Assembly: GCF_040744945.1 (NCBI RefSeq)
Contig: NZ_CP160453.1
Coordinates: 7,626,001-7,690,000 of the forward strand
DNA: 64,000 nt
Source: Saccharothrix sp. HUAS TT1
GTDB taxonomy: Bacteria > Actinomycetota > Actinomycetes > Mycobacteriales > Pseudonocardiaceae
Reading direction: 5' to 3'
Shown: piece by piece, positions 8,123 through 18,765 of the stretch
Position numbering within the stretch: position 1 is the first letter of the stretch
Layout: every line of letters starts with the position of its first letter
The notes under the pieces: model-generated
Seen by the model: only the letters and a program-made list of their open reading frames with translations
The model's database searches: none
What the model was told of the DNA's origin: nothing
Made by a program: the position numbers and the translations under genes

Positions 8123-8455
8123 ACCGGTCAGTATGTCGCGGCTCGACGCCCGCGCGGACCGGGGGTCCTCCACCTCCGCCACCCGCTCGGCGCCCACCCG
8201 GACCTGCGCTCACCGCGCTGGACCACCCCGGGTGGAGGTCGAGAGCCGACCCGGTGCCGGGTGACGAGCCGCAGCCGGCCACCCCCGCGTCCGGTGGACT
8301 CATTCCGGGCGGGGGCCGGGTCCGGTCCGCAAGAGGTTCCCGCGGCTTCCCACATCCTGAGCCCCCTTGGCCGGAGCGGAGCCGGGTGCCGGCATCGAGT
8401 CCACATCGGACGCCGCCACCGACCGGGAGTGACGCGACGACCAGTGACGCGATGA
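8123..8455. other. Gene-free stretch between hydrolase and flavin-reductase remnant
   Basis: No convincing coding region, RNA gene or repeat is seen here. Open frames exist on both strands but read as low-complexity Pro/Arg text without family resemblance. The promoter of the hydrolase and the lost 5' end of the neighbouring flavin reductase gene probably lie here. Confidence 0.5.
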
Positions 8456-8905
8456 TCGGGGAAGCGCGCGAGGGCGGAATGGGCGCGACGGCGTTCCGCC
8501 GGGTTCACCGCCACCTCCCTGACGTCGGTGTGCGCCGAACCGCCGCTGGTCTCGTTCGGCATCTCCACCGGCTCCTCCTGCTGGCCGCACGTGCGCGAGG
8601 CCCGCGGCGTCGTGGTGAACTTCCTGGGCGCGCACCAGGAAGACCTCGCCCGGCGCTTCGCCACGAGCGGCCTGGACCGGTTCGCCGCGCCGACCGGGTG
8701 GCGGCGGCTGCCGGGCGGCGAGCCCGTCCTGGACCACGTCGCCGGGTGGCTGCGGGCGGAGGTCGAGGCGCTGATCCCGATCGGCGACCACCACCTCGTG
8801 CGCGCCCGCGTGCTGGAGGCCGACCTGCGCCAGGACGCGCCGCCACTGCTCTACCACGACGGCCGGTACCACTCCATCGAGGTCTTGACGTCCGATCACG
8901 GCTAG
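8456..8905 (+). pseudogene. Flavin reductase (FMN-binding split barrel), N-terminus lost
   Basis: From 8492 the frame reads like the core and C-terminus of a flavin reductase domain protein: [20 protein letters not shown], then [20 protein letters not shown] and [16 protein letters not shown]. The about 30 residues expected before GFTATS are absent. A neighbouring frame reads GRDGVP just before, where DGVPxGFTA would be expected, which suggests a frameshift near 8495-8502. The frame is closed upstream by a stop at 8453 and has no good start; a GTG at 8528 would make a 125-residue protein without the N-terminal part of the flavin site. It is most likely a decayed gene, the second broken flavin reductase in this window. 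Confidence 0.6.
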
Positions 8906-8967
8906 AGCGCCGTGCCTGGGCCGGGGTGCCCGGACGTGGTCGGGCGGGCAGGGCACAATGGCTCGCT

Positions 8968-11307
<2,340 letters not shown>

Positions 11308-11323
11308 GGGTACCCGGCTGGCC

Positions 11324-12343
11324 ATGAGGGTCGTCGTCACGGGTGCCAGCGGCAACGTGGGGACGGCCCTGCGCCGCGTGCTCACCGACCACACCGTGGT
11401 CGGTGTCGCGCGGCGGGTCCCGCCGGGCGCGACCGGGTGGGTGAGCTGCGACATCGGCGCGCCGGCCGCCGAGGACGTGCTCGCGCGGGCGTTCGAGGGC
11501 GCGGACGCGGTGGTGCACCTGGCGTGGGCCATCCAGCCCACGTCGGGTGAGCCGGACATGCGGCGCACGAACATCACCGGCAGCGCACACGTGCTGCGCG
11601 CGGCGGAACGCGCGGGTGTGCGGCACGTCGTGGTGGCGTCGTCGGTGGCGGCCTACACGCCCTCGGCCCGGCCGGTGGACGAGTCGTGGCCGTGCGGCGG
11701 GGTGAGCGGCAGCGCGTACAGCCTGCAGAAGGCCGAGCTGGAGCGGCTGCTGGTCGGTCGGGACGGGATCGCGGTGGTGCGGCCGTGCGCGGTCGTGCAG
11801 CCGGACGCGGGCGGTGAGATCGGCCGGTGGGTGCTGAGCCCGTTCGTGCCCGCCTCGCTGGTCGGGCGGCCGTGGCTGCCGGTGCCGCTGTGGCCGGGGC
11901 TGCGGGCGCAGGTCGTGCACTCGCAGGACGTGGCGCGGGCGATCCGGCTGATCCTGGAGCGGCGCGCGGTCGGCGCGTTCAACGTCGCCGCCGACCCGGT
12001 GCTGCCCGCCCGCGAACTGGCGTCGGTGCTCGGCGGGTTCAGGGCGCCGGTGCCGCTGGCGGCGTTGCGGGCGCTGGCCTGGCCGACGTGGCGGCTCGGG
12101 CTCCAGCCGATGCACCCCGGCTGGTTGCGGTTGGCGGACCGGGCGGCGCTGATGGACTGCGGTCGGCTGCGCGCGTTGGGGTGGGAGCCGGAGCACGAGC
12201 CCCGGGCGGCGTTGGCCGCGTTCGCGGCGGCGGTCGCCGAAGGGCGTGGGACGTGGGGGCCGCTCGCGCCCCTGCGGGTGGAGCGGTGGCGCCGAGCGGG
12301 TTTCGGCCGGCCGGCGCATCAGAGCCAGGGAGACGTGCGTTGA
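11324..12343 (+). CDS. NAD-dependent epimerase/dehydratase (extended SDR)
   Basis: A 339-residue extended short-chain dehydrogenase. The Rossmann motif GASGNVG is at residues 7-13, an Asp follows in the adenine pocket region (SCDIGAP), VVVASSVAAY carries the Ser, and SAYSLQKAELE supplies the Tyr-x3-Lys pair. A long C-terminal half is typical of epimerases. The start ATG 11324 follows tex by 16 bases. The stop overlaps the TTG start of the next gene, so the epimerase and the oxidoreductase are probably co-translated. The substrate is unknown; sugar nucleotides or sterol/terpenoid-like compounds are possible. Confidence 0.88.
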   Translation: MRVVVTGASGNVGTALRRVLTDHTVVGVARRVPPGATGWVSCDIGAPAAEDVLARAFEGADAVVHLAWAIQPTSGEPDMRRTNITGSAHVLRAAERAGVRHVVVASSVAAYTPSARPVDESWPCGGVSGSAYSLQKAELERLLVGRDGIAVVRPCAVVQPDAGGEIGRWVLSPFVPASLVGRPWLPVPLWPGLRAQVVHSQDVARAIRLILERRAVGAFNVAADPVLPARELASVLGGFRAPVPLAALRALAWPTWRLGLQPMHPGWLRLADRAALMDCGRLRALGWEPEHEPRAALAAFAAAVAEGRGTWGPLAPLRVERWRRAGFGRPAHQSQGDVR

Positions 12344-13917
12344 GCGATGTCGTGGACGCGGTGGTCATCGGATCGGGCCCCAACGGGTTGGTCGCGGCGA
12401 ACGTGCTGGCCGACGCCGGGTGGGACGTGCTGGTGCTGGAGGCCGCCGACGAGCCCGGCGGCGCGGTGCGGACGGCGGAGCTGACCGAGCCCGGGTTCCA
12501 CCACGACCTGTACAGCGCGTTCTACCCGCTGGGCGCGGCGTCGCCGGTGATGACCGGGTTGGGCCTGGAGCGGCACGGGCTGGTGTGGCGGCGGGCGCCG
12601 GACGTGCTGGCGCACGTGCTGCCGGACGACCGGGCGGTCGTGCTGTCGCAGGACCTCGACCGGACGGCGGCGTCGGTGGAGTCGTTCGGGGCGGGTGACG
12701 GTGACGCCTGGCGGGCGGAGTACGCGCGGTGGGAGCGGATCCGGGGGCCGTTGATCGAGGCGCTGATGCGGCCGTTCCCGCCGGTGCGGGCCGGCGCCGG
12801 GTTGTTGGGCGCGCTGGGGCCGGGTGAGGCGTTGCGGTTCGCGCGGTCGTTCGTGCAGTCGGTGCGGGCGTTCGGGGACGAGCGGTTCGCGGGCGAGGGC
12901 GCGCCGATGTTGTTGGCGGGCAACGCGATGCACACCGACCTCGGGCCGGACCAGGCGGGCGGGGCGGCGTTCGGGTGGCTGCTGTCGATGCTGGGGCAGG
13001 ACGTCGGCTACCCGGTGCCCGAGGGCGGGGCCGGTGCGCTGACGCGGGCGTTGGTGCGGCGGCTGGGCGGTGTGGTGGAGTGCGGTCGGGCGGTGTCGCA
13101 GGTCGTGGTGGCCGGTGGGCGGGCGCTGGGGGTCCGTGACGCGGCGGGCGGGTTCGTGCGGGCGCGGAAGGCGGTGCTGGCGGACGTGCCCGCGCCGACG
13201 TTGTACCTCGGGCTGGTGGGGCCGGAGCACCTGCCCGCGCGGCTGGTGTCGGACCTGGCGGCGTTCGAGTGGGACGACGCGACGATCAAGGTGGACTGGG
13301 CGTTGGACGGGCCGGTTCCGTGGACGGCGGAGGGGGTCCGGGGTGCGGGGACCGTCCACTTGGGAGGTGACTTCAACGGGTTGGCCATGGCCAGCACGGA
13401 GATCGCCTGCGGCCGGGTGCCGCGCACGCCGTTCGTGATCATGGGGCAGATGACGACGACGGACCCGACCCGGTCGCCGGCGGGGACGGAGACGGCTTGG
13501 GCCTACACGCACGTGCCCCGGGGTGAGCGCTGGTCGGCGGACCGGGTGCGGCGGCGCGCGGACCGGGTGGAGCAGCAGGTCGAGCAGCACGCGCCGGGGT
13601 TCCGCGACCTGATCCGGGCGCGCGTCGTGCACGGTCCGGCGGACCTGGAGGCCGGCAACCGCAGCCTGATCGGCGGTTCGATCAACTCGGGCACCGCCGC
13701 CATCCACCAGCAGCTGGTCTTCCGCCCGGTCCCCGGCCTGGCCCGCGCCGACACCCCCGTCGACCGGCTGTACCTGACCTCGGCCTCCGCCCACCCCGGC
13801 GGTGGCGTCCACGGCGCCGCCGGCGCGAACGCCGCCCGTGCCGCCCTGTCCCGCAACGCCCTGACCGGCGACGCCTACCGCCTCCTCCTCCGCTCCCTCC
13901 ACCGCTCCCTCTACTGA
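12340..13917 (+). CDS. FAD-dependent phytoene-desaturase-like oxidoreductase
   Basis: A 525-residue NAD(P)/FAD oxidoreductase of the carotenoid-desaturase superfamily. It opens with VVIGSGPNGLVAANVLADAG and EAADEPGGAVRTAEL (FAD-binding). It has VPEGGAGALTRALVRRLGG in mid-protein and closes with LYLTSASAHPGGGVHGAAG, the C-terminal FAD-contact motif of Crt-type enzymes. The TTG start at 12340 overlaps the upstream stop by four bases and has AGGGAG seven bases before it. No other carotenoid gene is present, so this belongs to the broad actinobacterial group of uncharacterised homologues rather than a pigment cluster. Confidence 0.9.
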   Translation: MSDVVDAVVIGSGPNGLVAANVLADAGWDVLVLEAADEPGGAVRTAELTEPGFHHDLYSAFYPLGAASPVMTGLGLERHGLVWRRAPDVLAHVLPDDRAVVLSQDLDRTAASVESFGAGDGDAWRAEYARWERIRGPLIEALMRPFPPVRAGAGLLGALGPGEALRFARSFVQSVRAFGDERFAGEGAPMLLAGNAMHTDLGPDQAGGAAFGWLLSMLGQDVGYPVPEGGAGALTRALVRRLGGVVECGRAVSQVVVAGGRALGVRDAAGGFVRARKAVLADVPAPTLYLGLVGPEHLPARLVSDLAAFEWDDATIKVDWALDGPVPWTAEGVRGAGTVHLGGDFNGLAMASTEIACGRVPRTPFVIMGQMTTTDPTRSPAGTETAWAYTHVPRGERWSADRVRRRADRVEQQVEQHAPGFRDLIRARVVHGPADLEAGNRSLIGGSINSGTAAIHQQLVFRPVPGLARADTPVDRLYLTSASAHPGGGVHGAAGANAARAALSRNALTGDAYRLLLRSLHRSLY

Positions 13918-13920
13918 CCC

Positions 13921-13963
13921 CCGCGAGTCGAACGCTCGCGGGACGCGGAGGTTCGACTCGCGG
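13921..13963. terminator. Bidirectional hairpin between convergent genes
   Basis: CCGCGAGTCGAAC at 13921-13933 is the exact reverse complement of GTTCGACTCGCGG at 13951-13963, with a 17-base loop. It exactly fills the gap between the oxidoreductase stop and the SRPBCC stop, so it probably terminates both transcripts. No T tract follows, as is usual in actinobacteria. Confidence 0.7.
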
Positions 13964-14401
13964 TTATTTGCGGGTGGAGAGGGCGGCGAGGCGGTGGAGG
14001 GTTTCGCGGTTGCGGGGGGTGAGGAAGAGGGTCTGGGCCGCTTCGGGGAGGAGGGCGAGCGGGCCCTTGGTGGCTTCCTCGCGCATGGTGACCTCGCAGC
14101 CCTCGGGGGTGGGGGCCAGGTCGAAGCGGATGCGGGCGGCGCCCAACGGCCACAGGCGGGCTTCGAGCTCCAGCGTGTTCGGCGGGTCGACGTTCAGGAC
14201 CGTGGTGACGTCCTGCACCGCCACCGGCCACGCGCCGACGCTGTGGTGGATCCGGGTGCCGCTGCCCGGCCAGCCGGGGTCGACCTCGCGGATGTGCGCC
14301 GCCCCCACCACCCAACCCGCGTAGGACCAGCCGTCCGCCAGCACCGCGAACACTCGCTCCACCGACGTGGGAATCGCCAACCGCACCTCGATCATGCGCA
14401 C
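13964..14401 (-). CDS. SRPBCC (START-like) family protein
   Basis: A 145-residue polyketide-cyclase/START-fold protein. The pattern is classical for the family: a beta strand with IPTSVERVFAVLADGWSYAGW, central strands with GSGTRIHHSVGAWP and a long amphipathic C-terminal helix ending RETLHRLAALSTRK. These proteins bind hydrophobic ligands in a helix-grip pocket. ATG 14401 or ATG 14395 could be the start; neither has a strong ribosome site. It is convergent with the oxidoreductase and 27 bases upstream of the next minus-strand stop. The ligand is unknown. Confidence 0.85.
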   Translation of the reverse strand: MRMIEVRLAIPTSVERVFAVLADGWSYAGWVVGAAHIREVDPGWPGSGTRIHHSVGAWPVAVQDVTTVLNVDPPNTLELEARLWPLGAARIRFDLAPTPEGCEVTMREEATKGPLALLPEAAQTLFLTPRNRETLHRLAALSTRK

Positions 14402-14428
14402 CGGATTCCCCGCGCCGGGAAGCGGAAA

Positions 14429-15658
14429 CTACCTGGCGCGGGTGCCCTTGAGCTTGACCAGCTCCGACTCGAACAGGTTGGCGACGACGGCCAGCCCGCC
14501 GGGCGTCGACGGGTCCGGCACGGCGATGTAGGACTGCGTCGCCGACGGTCGCCCGACCAGGGAGAACCGCAGCTTCCCGGTCAGGCTGCCGGTGTCGACC
14601 TCGTTGGTGTCCTGGAACGCCCGCAGCACGCCGTCACGGGTCAGGTCGCGCTCGGCGCACGCCTTCTCCAGCACCGCCGCGAACGCCACCCCGATCACGT
14701 AGCCGTGGTCCACCGAACCGGTCGGCTCCAGGTCCGGGTACTTCCGGCTGAACGCCTCGGCCACCGCGCGCGGCCCCGGCAGGTCGGTGGCGAACGGCGC
14801 GATCGGCGACACCACCCGCACCCGCTCCACCACGGCCGCCGCCGCGGGCGACTCCAGGATCAGCGGGTCGTACGCGACCGCGTTGACCAGGAACGGCACG
14901 TCCCAGCCCAGCCGCTCGGCGGTGGCGACGGCGATGGCTGTCTGCTGCGGGGACGTGCTGAGGAACACCGCCTTCGCGCCCGCCGCCTTCAGCTCGCCCA
15001 CCTGCGCGGCCACGTCGGCGGTCTCCGGCACGGCCTTCGCGACCAGCCGCATCCCCCACTGCTCGGCGGCGAACGTGCTGCCCTCCAGGGCGTTGAGGCC
15101 GTAGTCGCTGTCGACGTGGACGTGCCCGATGGTGTCGCCCGCACCGATCACACCGGACCGCTTGAGGTGGTCCAGGCCGTTGATCACGTCGAGGTCGTAC
15201 GTGGTGCCGACGACCATCATGTGCGGGTTGCCGAGCAGCGCCGCCGACCAGGACGCGGGCGCGGCGATGGCCCGGGTCTGCATCAGGTCCGGCTCGATGG
15301 CCTCGGTCATCGGCGCGCCGGTGACGTCCATGAACCCGAGCACCCGCGGTTCCAGGTCGAAGTACGCCTGCAGCGCCCGGTCGACGTCGTAGCCGTGGTC
15401 GGCCTGCTCCAGCTCGACCTTGCGCCCGCAGATGCCGCCGCGCTCGTTCAGCTCGCTCAGGAACAGCTCGTAGCCCTTGATCCGGATCAGCGACGTCGCC
15501 GAGAACGGGCCGGTCATGTCGGTCAGCACGCCGAGCGAGATCGTGTCGTCGGTGACGCCGGGGCCCGTCCTGACCGGCGCCCGCTCCTCCGCGCCGCAGC
15601 CGGCCGCGACCAAGCCGAACGCGGCGAGCAAGGCGGTTCCGACGAAGAACTCGCGCAT
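14429..15658 (-). CDS. Branched-chain-type ABC substrate-binding lipoprotein
   Basis: A 409-residue Peripla_BP_6 protein. The signal MREFFVGTALLAAFGLVAAGC places the lipidated Cys at 21. The mature part reads like LivK/urea-type binding proteins (ISLGVLTDMTGPFSATSLIR, GYELFLSELNERGGICGRKV and DSDYGLNALEGSTFAAEQWG). ATG 15658 is chosen because GGAG lies eight bases upstream; the preceding TTG is unlikely. No permease or ATPase partner is encoded nearby, so it is an orphan binding protein. It is divergent from the LAL regulator, and a TACCG/CGGTA-type operator lies 25-36 bases before its start. Confidence 0.9.
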   Translation of the reverse strand: MREFFVGTALLAAFGLVAAGCGAEERAPVRTGPGVTDDTISLGVLTDMTGPFSATSLIRIKGYELFLSELNERGGICGRKVELEQADHGYDVDRALQAYFDLEPRVLGFMDVTGAPMTEAIEPDLMQTRAIAAPASWSAALLGNPHMMVVGTTYDLDVINGLDHLKRSGVIGAGDTIGHVHVDSDYGLNALEGSTFAAEQWGMRLVAKAVPETADVAAQVGELKAAGAKAVFLSTSPQQTAIAVATAERLGWDVPFLVNAVAYDPLILESPAAAAVVERVRVVSPIAPFATDLPGPRAVAEAFSRKYPDLEPTGSVDHGYVIGVAFAAVLEKACAERDLTRDGVLRAFQDTNEVDTGSLTGKLRFSLVGRPSATQSYIAVPDPSTPGGLAVVANLFESELVKLKGTRAR

Positions 15659-15682
15659 CAACGGATCTCCAAACGCTCACGT

Positions 15683-15754
15683 TACCGACCGGTAAGGAGT
15701 ATTGGCAGAGGTCACCCGGATCGCCTAATCCTGTGACATACCGCACGGTCGGTA
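15683..15754. promoter_or_regulatory. Paired TACCG-CGGTA palindromes in divergent promoter
   Basis: TACCGACCGGTA at 15683-15694 has TACCG/CGGTA arms two bases apart. A second pair, TACCG (15739-15743) and CGGTA (15750-15754), has a six-base spacer. In addition GTTACCGACC (15681-15690) recurs inverted as GGTCGGTAAC (15747-15756). The first site sits 25-36 bases before the binding-protein start; the second is on the LAL side. The symmetry resembles TetR-family operators of actinobacteria, but no TetR gene is present here. Confidence 0.5.
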
Positions 15755-15890
15755 ACCTTTTTCGGTGCAGTTCCACACTCGTCCGCCGCCTTCGCCACCC
15801 GAACAGCCCCAACGCGCGGGGGTACTTTCACCGAACGATTCGGGTTCTAATACAGGGGCCGGTCGATCTCCCGGACTGCCTGGAGTGCGC

Positions 15891-18710
15891 ATGACGCCAC
15901 CGCGAACCAGTTCCCCCGTCCTGGTGGGCCGGGGCGAGGAGCTGGCCGCGTTGCTGGCCGCCGTGGCGGCCCAGCCGTCGGTGGTGCTGGTGGCGGGTGA
16001 GTCCGGGGTCGGCAAGAGCCGGTTGGTGCGCGAACTGCTCGGCAGGCCCGAGCTGGGACCGCTGCGCGTGCTCACCGGGTTCTGCCAGCCGCTGCGCGAG
16101 CCGTTCCCGTACGGCGCGGTGCTGGACGCGTTGCGCAACGTCGGCGCTTACCTGGATCGGGTGTCACTGACCCCCGTGACCGGGGTGTTGCGGCCGTTGC
16201 TGCCCGAGATCGCCGACCGCCTGCCCGACCCGCCCGAACGCCCGGACGACCCGCGGCACGAGCGGCACCACCTGTTCCGCGCGGTGCGCGAGCTGCTGTC
16301 CGTGCTCGGGCCGGTCCTGCTGGTGGTGGAGGACCTGCACTGGGCCGACGACGGCTGCCGGCACCTGCTGCGCTTCCTGATGGCCGACCCGCCGCCGAAC
16401 CTGACCACGCTGGTCACCTACCGCCGCGAGGACGCGCCCGGCGGCATGCCGCTGGGCAGCGCCTACCGCCCGCCCGCCGGGGTGGCGTCGGCGCTGGTCG
16501 AACTGGGTCCGCTGGACGTCGGCCAGGTGCACGACCTCACCGCCGCGATCCTGGACGTGGACGCGGTGCCCGCCGAGTTCGCCGCCCGGCTGCACGAGCG
16601 GACGGCGGGCATCCCGTTCGTGGTCGAGGAGGTGCTGCGGGCGCTGCGGCACCCGGACTGGCGGCTGCTGGACGAGGTCGAGGCGCCGGCCCTGCTGCGG
16701 GACGCGATGGCCGAGCGCCTGACCCGGTTGCCGGCCACCGGGCGGCGCATCGCCCAGGCCGCGGCCGTGCTCGGCGTGCCGGCCACCGAGCAGCTGCTGG
16801 CCGAGGTCGGCGCGGTCGCGCCCGAGCGGGCGAGGGCCGCGCTCACCCACGCGCTGCACAGCGGCGTGCTGCACGAGACCCCCGACGTGCGCTACGGCTT
16901 CCGCCACGCGCTGGCCCAGCAGGCCGTCTACGACACGCTCACCGGCCCCGAGCGGCAACGGCTGCACCTGCGCGCGCTCGACGTCCTCGACCACGCCGCG
17001 CCGCGGCCGTTCATGCAGCTGGCCGAGCACAGCCGGCGCGCCGGGCGGCTCGCCGACTGGCTGCGGCACGGCGAGGCCGCCGCCGACCGGGCGCTGGAGG
17101 TCGGCGACCCGTCCACCGCCACGCACCTCTACCAGCGACTGCTGGACGAGGCGTCCCTCACGCCCGCCGACGTGGACCGGCTCGCGGTGAAGCTGGGCCG
17201 GGTCGCCCGCGGCGGGCTCGACCAGCACGACCCGCGGGCCACGCTGGAACGCCTGCTCAACGACCACCGGCTGTCCACGGCCGCGCGCGGCGAGGTGCGG
17301 TTGAACCTCGGCTTCCTGCTGATCCGCCAGTTCGACGGGCCGCAGCACGGCCGGGGCGCCATCGAGCACGCCATCGCCGAGCTGGCCGAGCGCCCGGACC
17401 TGGCGATGCGCGCGCGGGCCGTGCTGGCGCAGCCGTTCGTCGGGGCCACGCCGCTGGCCGAGCACCTGCGCTGGATGCGCGAGGTGGAGGGGTTCATCGC
17501 GTCGTGCGAGGACGAGGAGGTGCGGTTCGCGCTGCTGGCCAACCAGCTGGGCACCCGGATGTGCGTCGGCGACCACACCGTGATGGCCGAGCTGGACCGG
17601 TTGCCCGACACCGCCACCGACCTGGAGGTCCGGCGGCACCTGGCGCGGGCGCACTGCAACCTGGCCGACGCGTTCGCCCTGGTCGGCCACTTCGACCTGG
17701 CCCGCGACTTCCTCGACCGGGGGCTGCGGCTCACCGTCGGCGCGGGCGTGCCGTTCACCGAGGGCACCGGCCAGTCCACCCGCATCCACCTGGACTGGCA
17801 CACCGGCGACTGGGCCTCGTTGGCCGACCGCGGCACGCGGCTGCTGGAGGAGTACCGCGAGATGCTGCCGGTCGCGGCCGAGATCAGCCTGGTGCTGGGC
17901 TGCCTGGCGGTGGCGCGGGGCGACTGGGACGCGGCCGAGCGGCACCTGGCGGAGAGCGGCGTGCGGTCGGTGGAGAACTCGATCACGCCGGTGGCGCTGG
18001 CCGGGTTCGCCGCGCTGACCAGGCTGTGGTTCGAGCGCGGCGACCCGGCGCGGGCGTGCGCCGAGGCCGATCGCGGGCTGGCGCTGGCCCGGCGCAAGGG
18101 GGTGTGGGCGTGGCTGGGCGAGCTGGCGCCCGCCGCGGTGGACGCGTTCTGCGCGGCCGGGCGGGTCGAGGACGCGGCAGAGCTGGTGGAGGAGTTCGAC
18201 GCGGGGCTGGTGGACCGGGACGCGCCGCTGGCGCACGTGGGGCTGCGGGTGTGCCGGGCGCTGATCGCGCTGCACGCCCACCGGGACGACGCCGCGCCCC
18301 TGCTGCGGGAGGCCCGGCGGGCGGCCGACGACCTCGGGTTGCGGTACTGCTCGGCGACGTTGTCCGAGCGGATCGCGCTGGTGGCGCTGGACGGCGGTGA
18401 CGAGGGCGCGGCGGTGGCGCTGGGCGAGGTCGCGGCGCGGTTCGACGCGCTGGGCGCGAGCCGGGACGCGGCGCGGTGCCGGCACCTGGTGCGCGGCGCG
18501 GGGGTGGTGACGCCGTCGCGGCGCGGGCGGCGCGGGTACGGCAACGCGTTGTCGCCGCGCGAGCAGGACGTGGCGCGGCTGCTGGCCGGGGGCCGGACGA
18601 ACCGGGAGATCGCCGACGTGCTGTTCCTGTCGCCGCGCACGGTCGAGCAGCACGTGGCGCGGGTGCTGCGCAAGCTCGGCGTGGCGTCGCGGGCCGACCT
18701 GCGGGCGTGA
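15891..18710 (+). CDS. LAL-family LuxR regulator with AAA ATPase domain
   Basis: A 939-residue Large ATP-binding LuxR regulator. Walker A is GESGVGKS (36-43), Walker B is in VLLVVEDLHWAD (about 142-153), then a long helical-repeat (TPR-like) middle. The C-terminal LuxR HTH begins LSPREQDVARLLAGGRTNRE and continues SPRTVEQHVARVLRKLGVAS. ATG 15891 follows GGAG at five bases; a longer in-frame start at 15765 has no such site. LAL proteins are typically pathway-specific activators of sugar use or natural-product genes. The divergent binding-protein gene is the obvious target candidate. Confidence 0.94.
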   Translation: MTPPRTSSPVLVGRGEELAALLAAVAAQPSVVLVAGESGVGKSRLVRELLGRPELGPLRVLTGFCQPLREPFPYGAVLDALRNVGAYLDRVSLTPVTGVLRPLLPEIADRLPDPPERPDDPRHERHHLFRAVRELLSVLGPVLLVVEDLHWADDGCRHLLRFLMADPPPNLTTLVTYRREDAPGGMPLGSAYRPPAGVASALVELGPLDVGQVHDLTAAILDVDAVPAEFAARLHERTAGIPFVVEEVLRALRHPDWRLLDEVEAPALLRDAMAERLTRLPATGRRIAQAAAVLGVPATEQLLAEVGAVAPERARAALTHALHSGVLHETPDVRYGFRHALAQQAVYDTLTGPERQRLHLRALDVLDHAAPRPFMQLAEHSRRAGRLADWLRHGEAAADRALEVGDPSTATHLYQRLLDEASLTPADVDRLAVKLGRVARGGLDQHDPRATLERLLNDHRLSTAARGEVRLNLGFLLIRQFDGPQHGRGAIEHAIAELAERPDLAMRARAVLAQPFVGATPLAEHLRWMREVEGFIASCEDEEVRFALLANQLGTRMCVGDHTVMAELDRLPDTATDLEVRRHLARAHCNLADAFALVGHFDLARDFLDRGLRLTVGAGVPFTEGTGQSTRIHLDWHTGDWASLADRGTRLLEEYREMLPVAAEISLVLGCLAVARGDWDAAERHLAESGVRSVENSITPVALAGFAALTRLWFERGDPARACAEADRGLALARRKGVWAWLGELAPAAVDAFCAAGRVEDAAELVEEFDAGLVDRDAPLAHVGLRVCRALIALHAHRDDAAPLLREARRAADDLGLRYCSATLSERIALVALDGGDEGAAVALGEVAARFDALGASRDAARCRHLVRGAGVVTPSRRGRRGYGNALSPREQDVARLLAGGRTNREIADVLFLSPRTVEQHVARVLRKLGVASRADLRA

Positions 18711-18711
18711 A

Positions 18712-18743
18712 GGCGCCGAGGGGACCGGGGTCCCCTCGGCGCC
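18712..18743. terminator. Strong bidirectional hairpin between convergent LuxR genes
   Basis: GGCGCCGAGGGGACC and GGTCCCCTCGGCGCC form a 15-bp perfect inverted repeat separated by two bases (an effective stem of 13-14 pairs). It lies two bases after the LAL stop and 22 bases before the stop of the convergent YciI-LuxR gene. Confidence 0.8.
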
Positions 18744-18765
18744 ACGTCACGACCGGTACGCGCGC

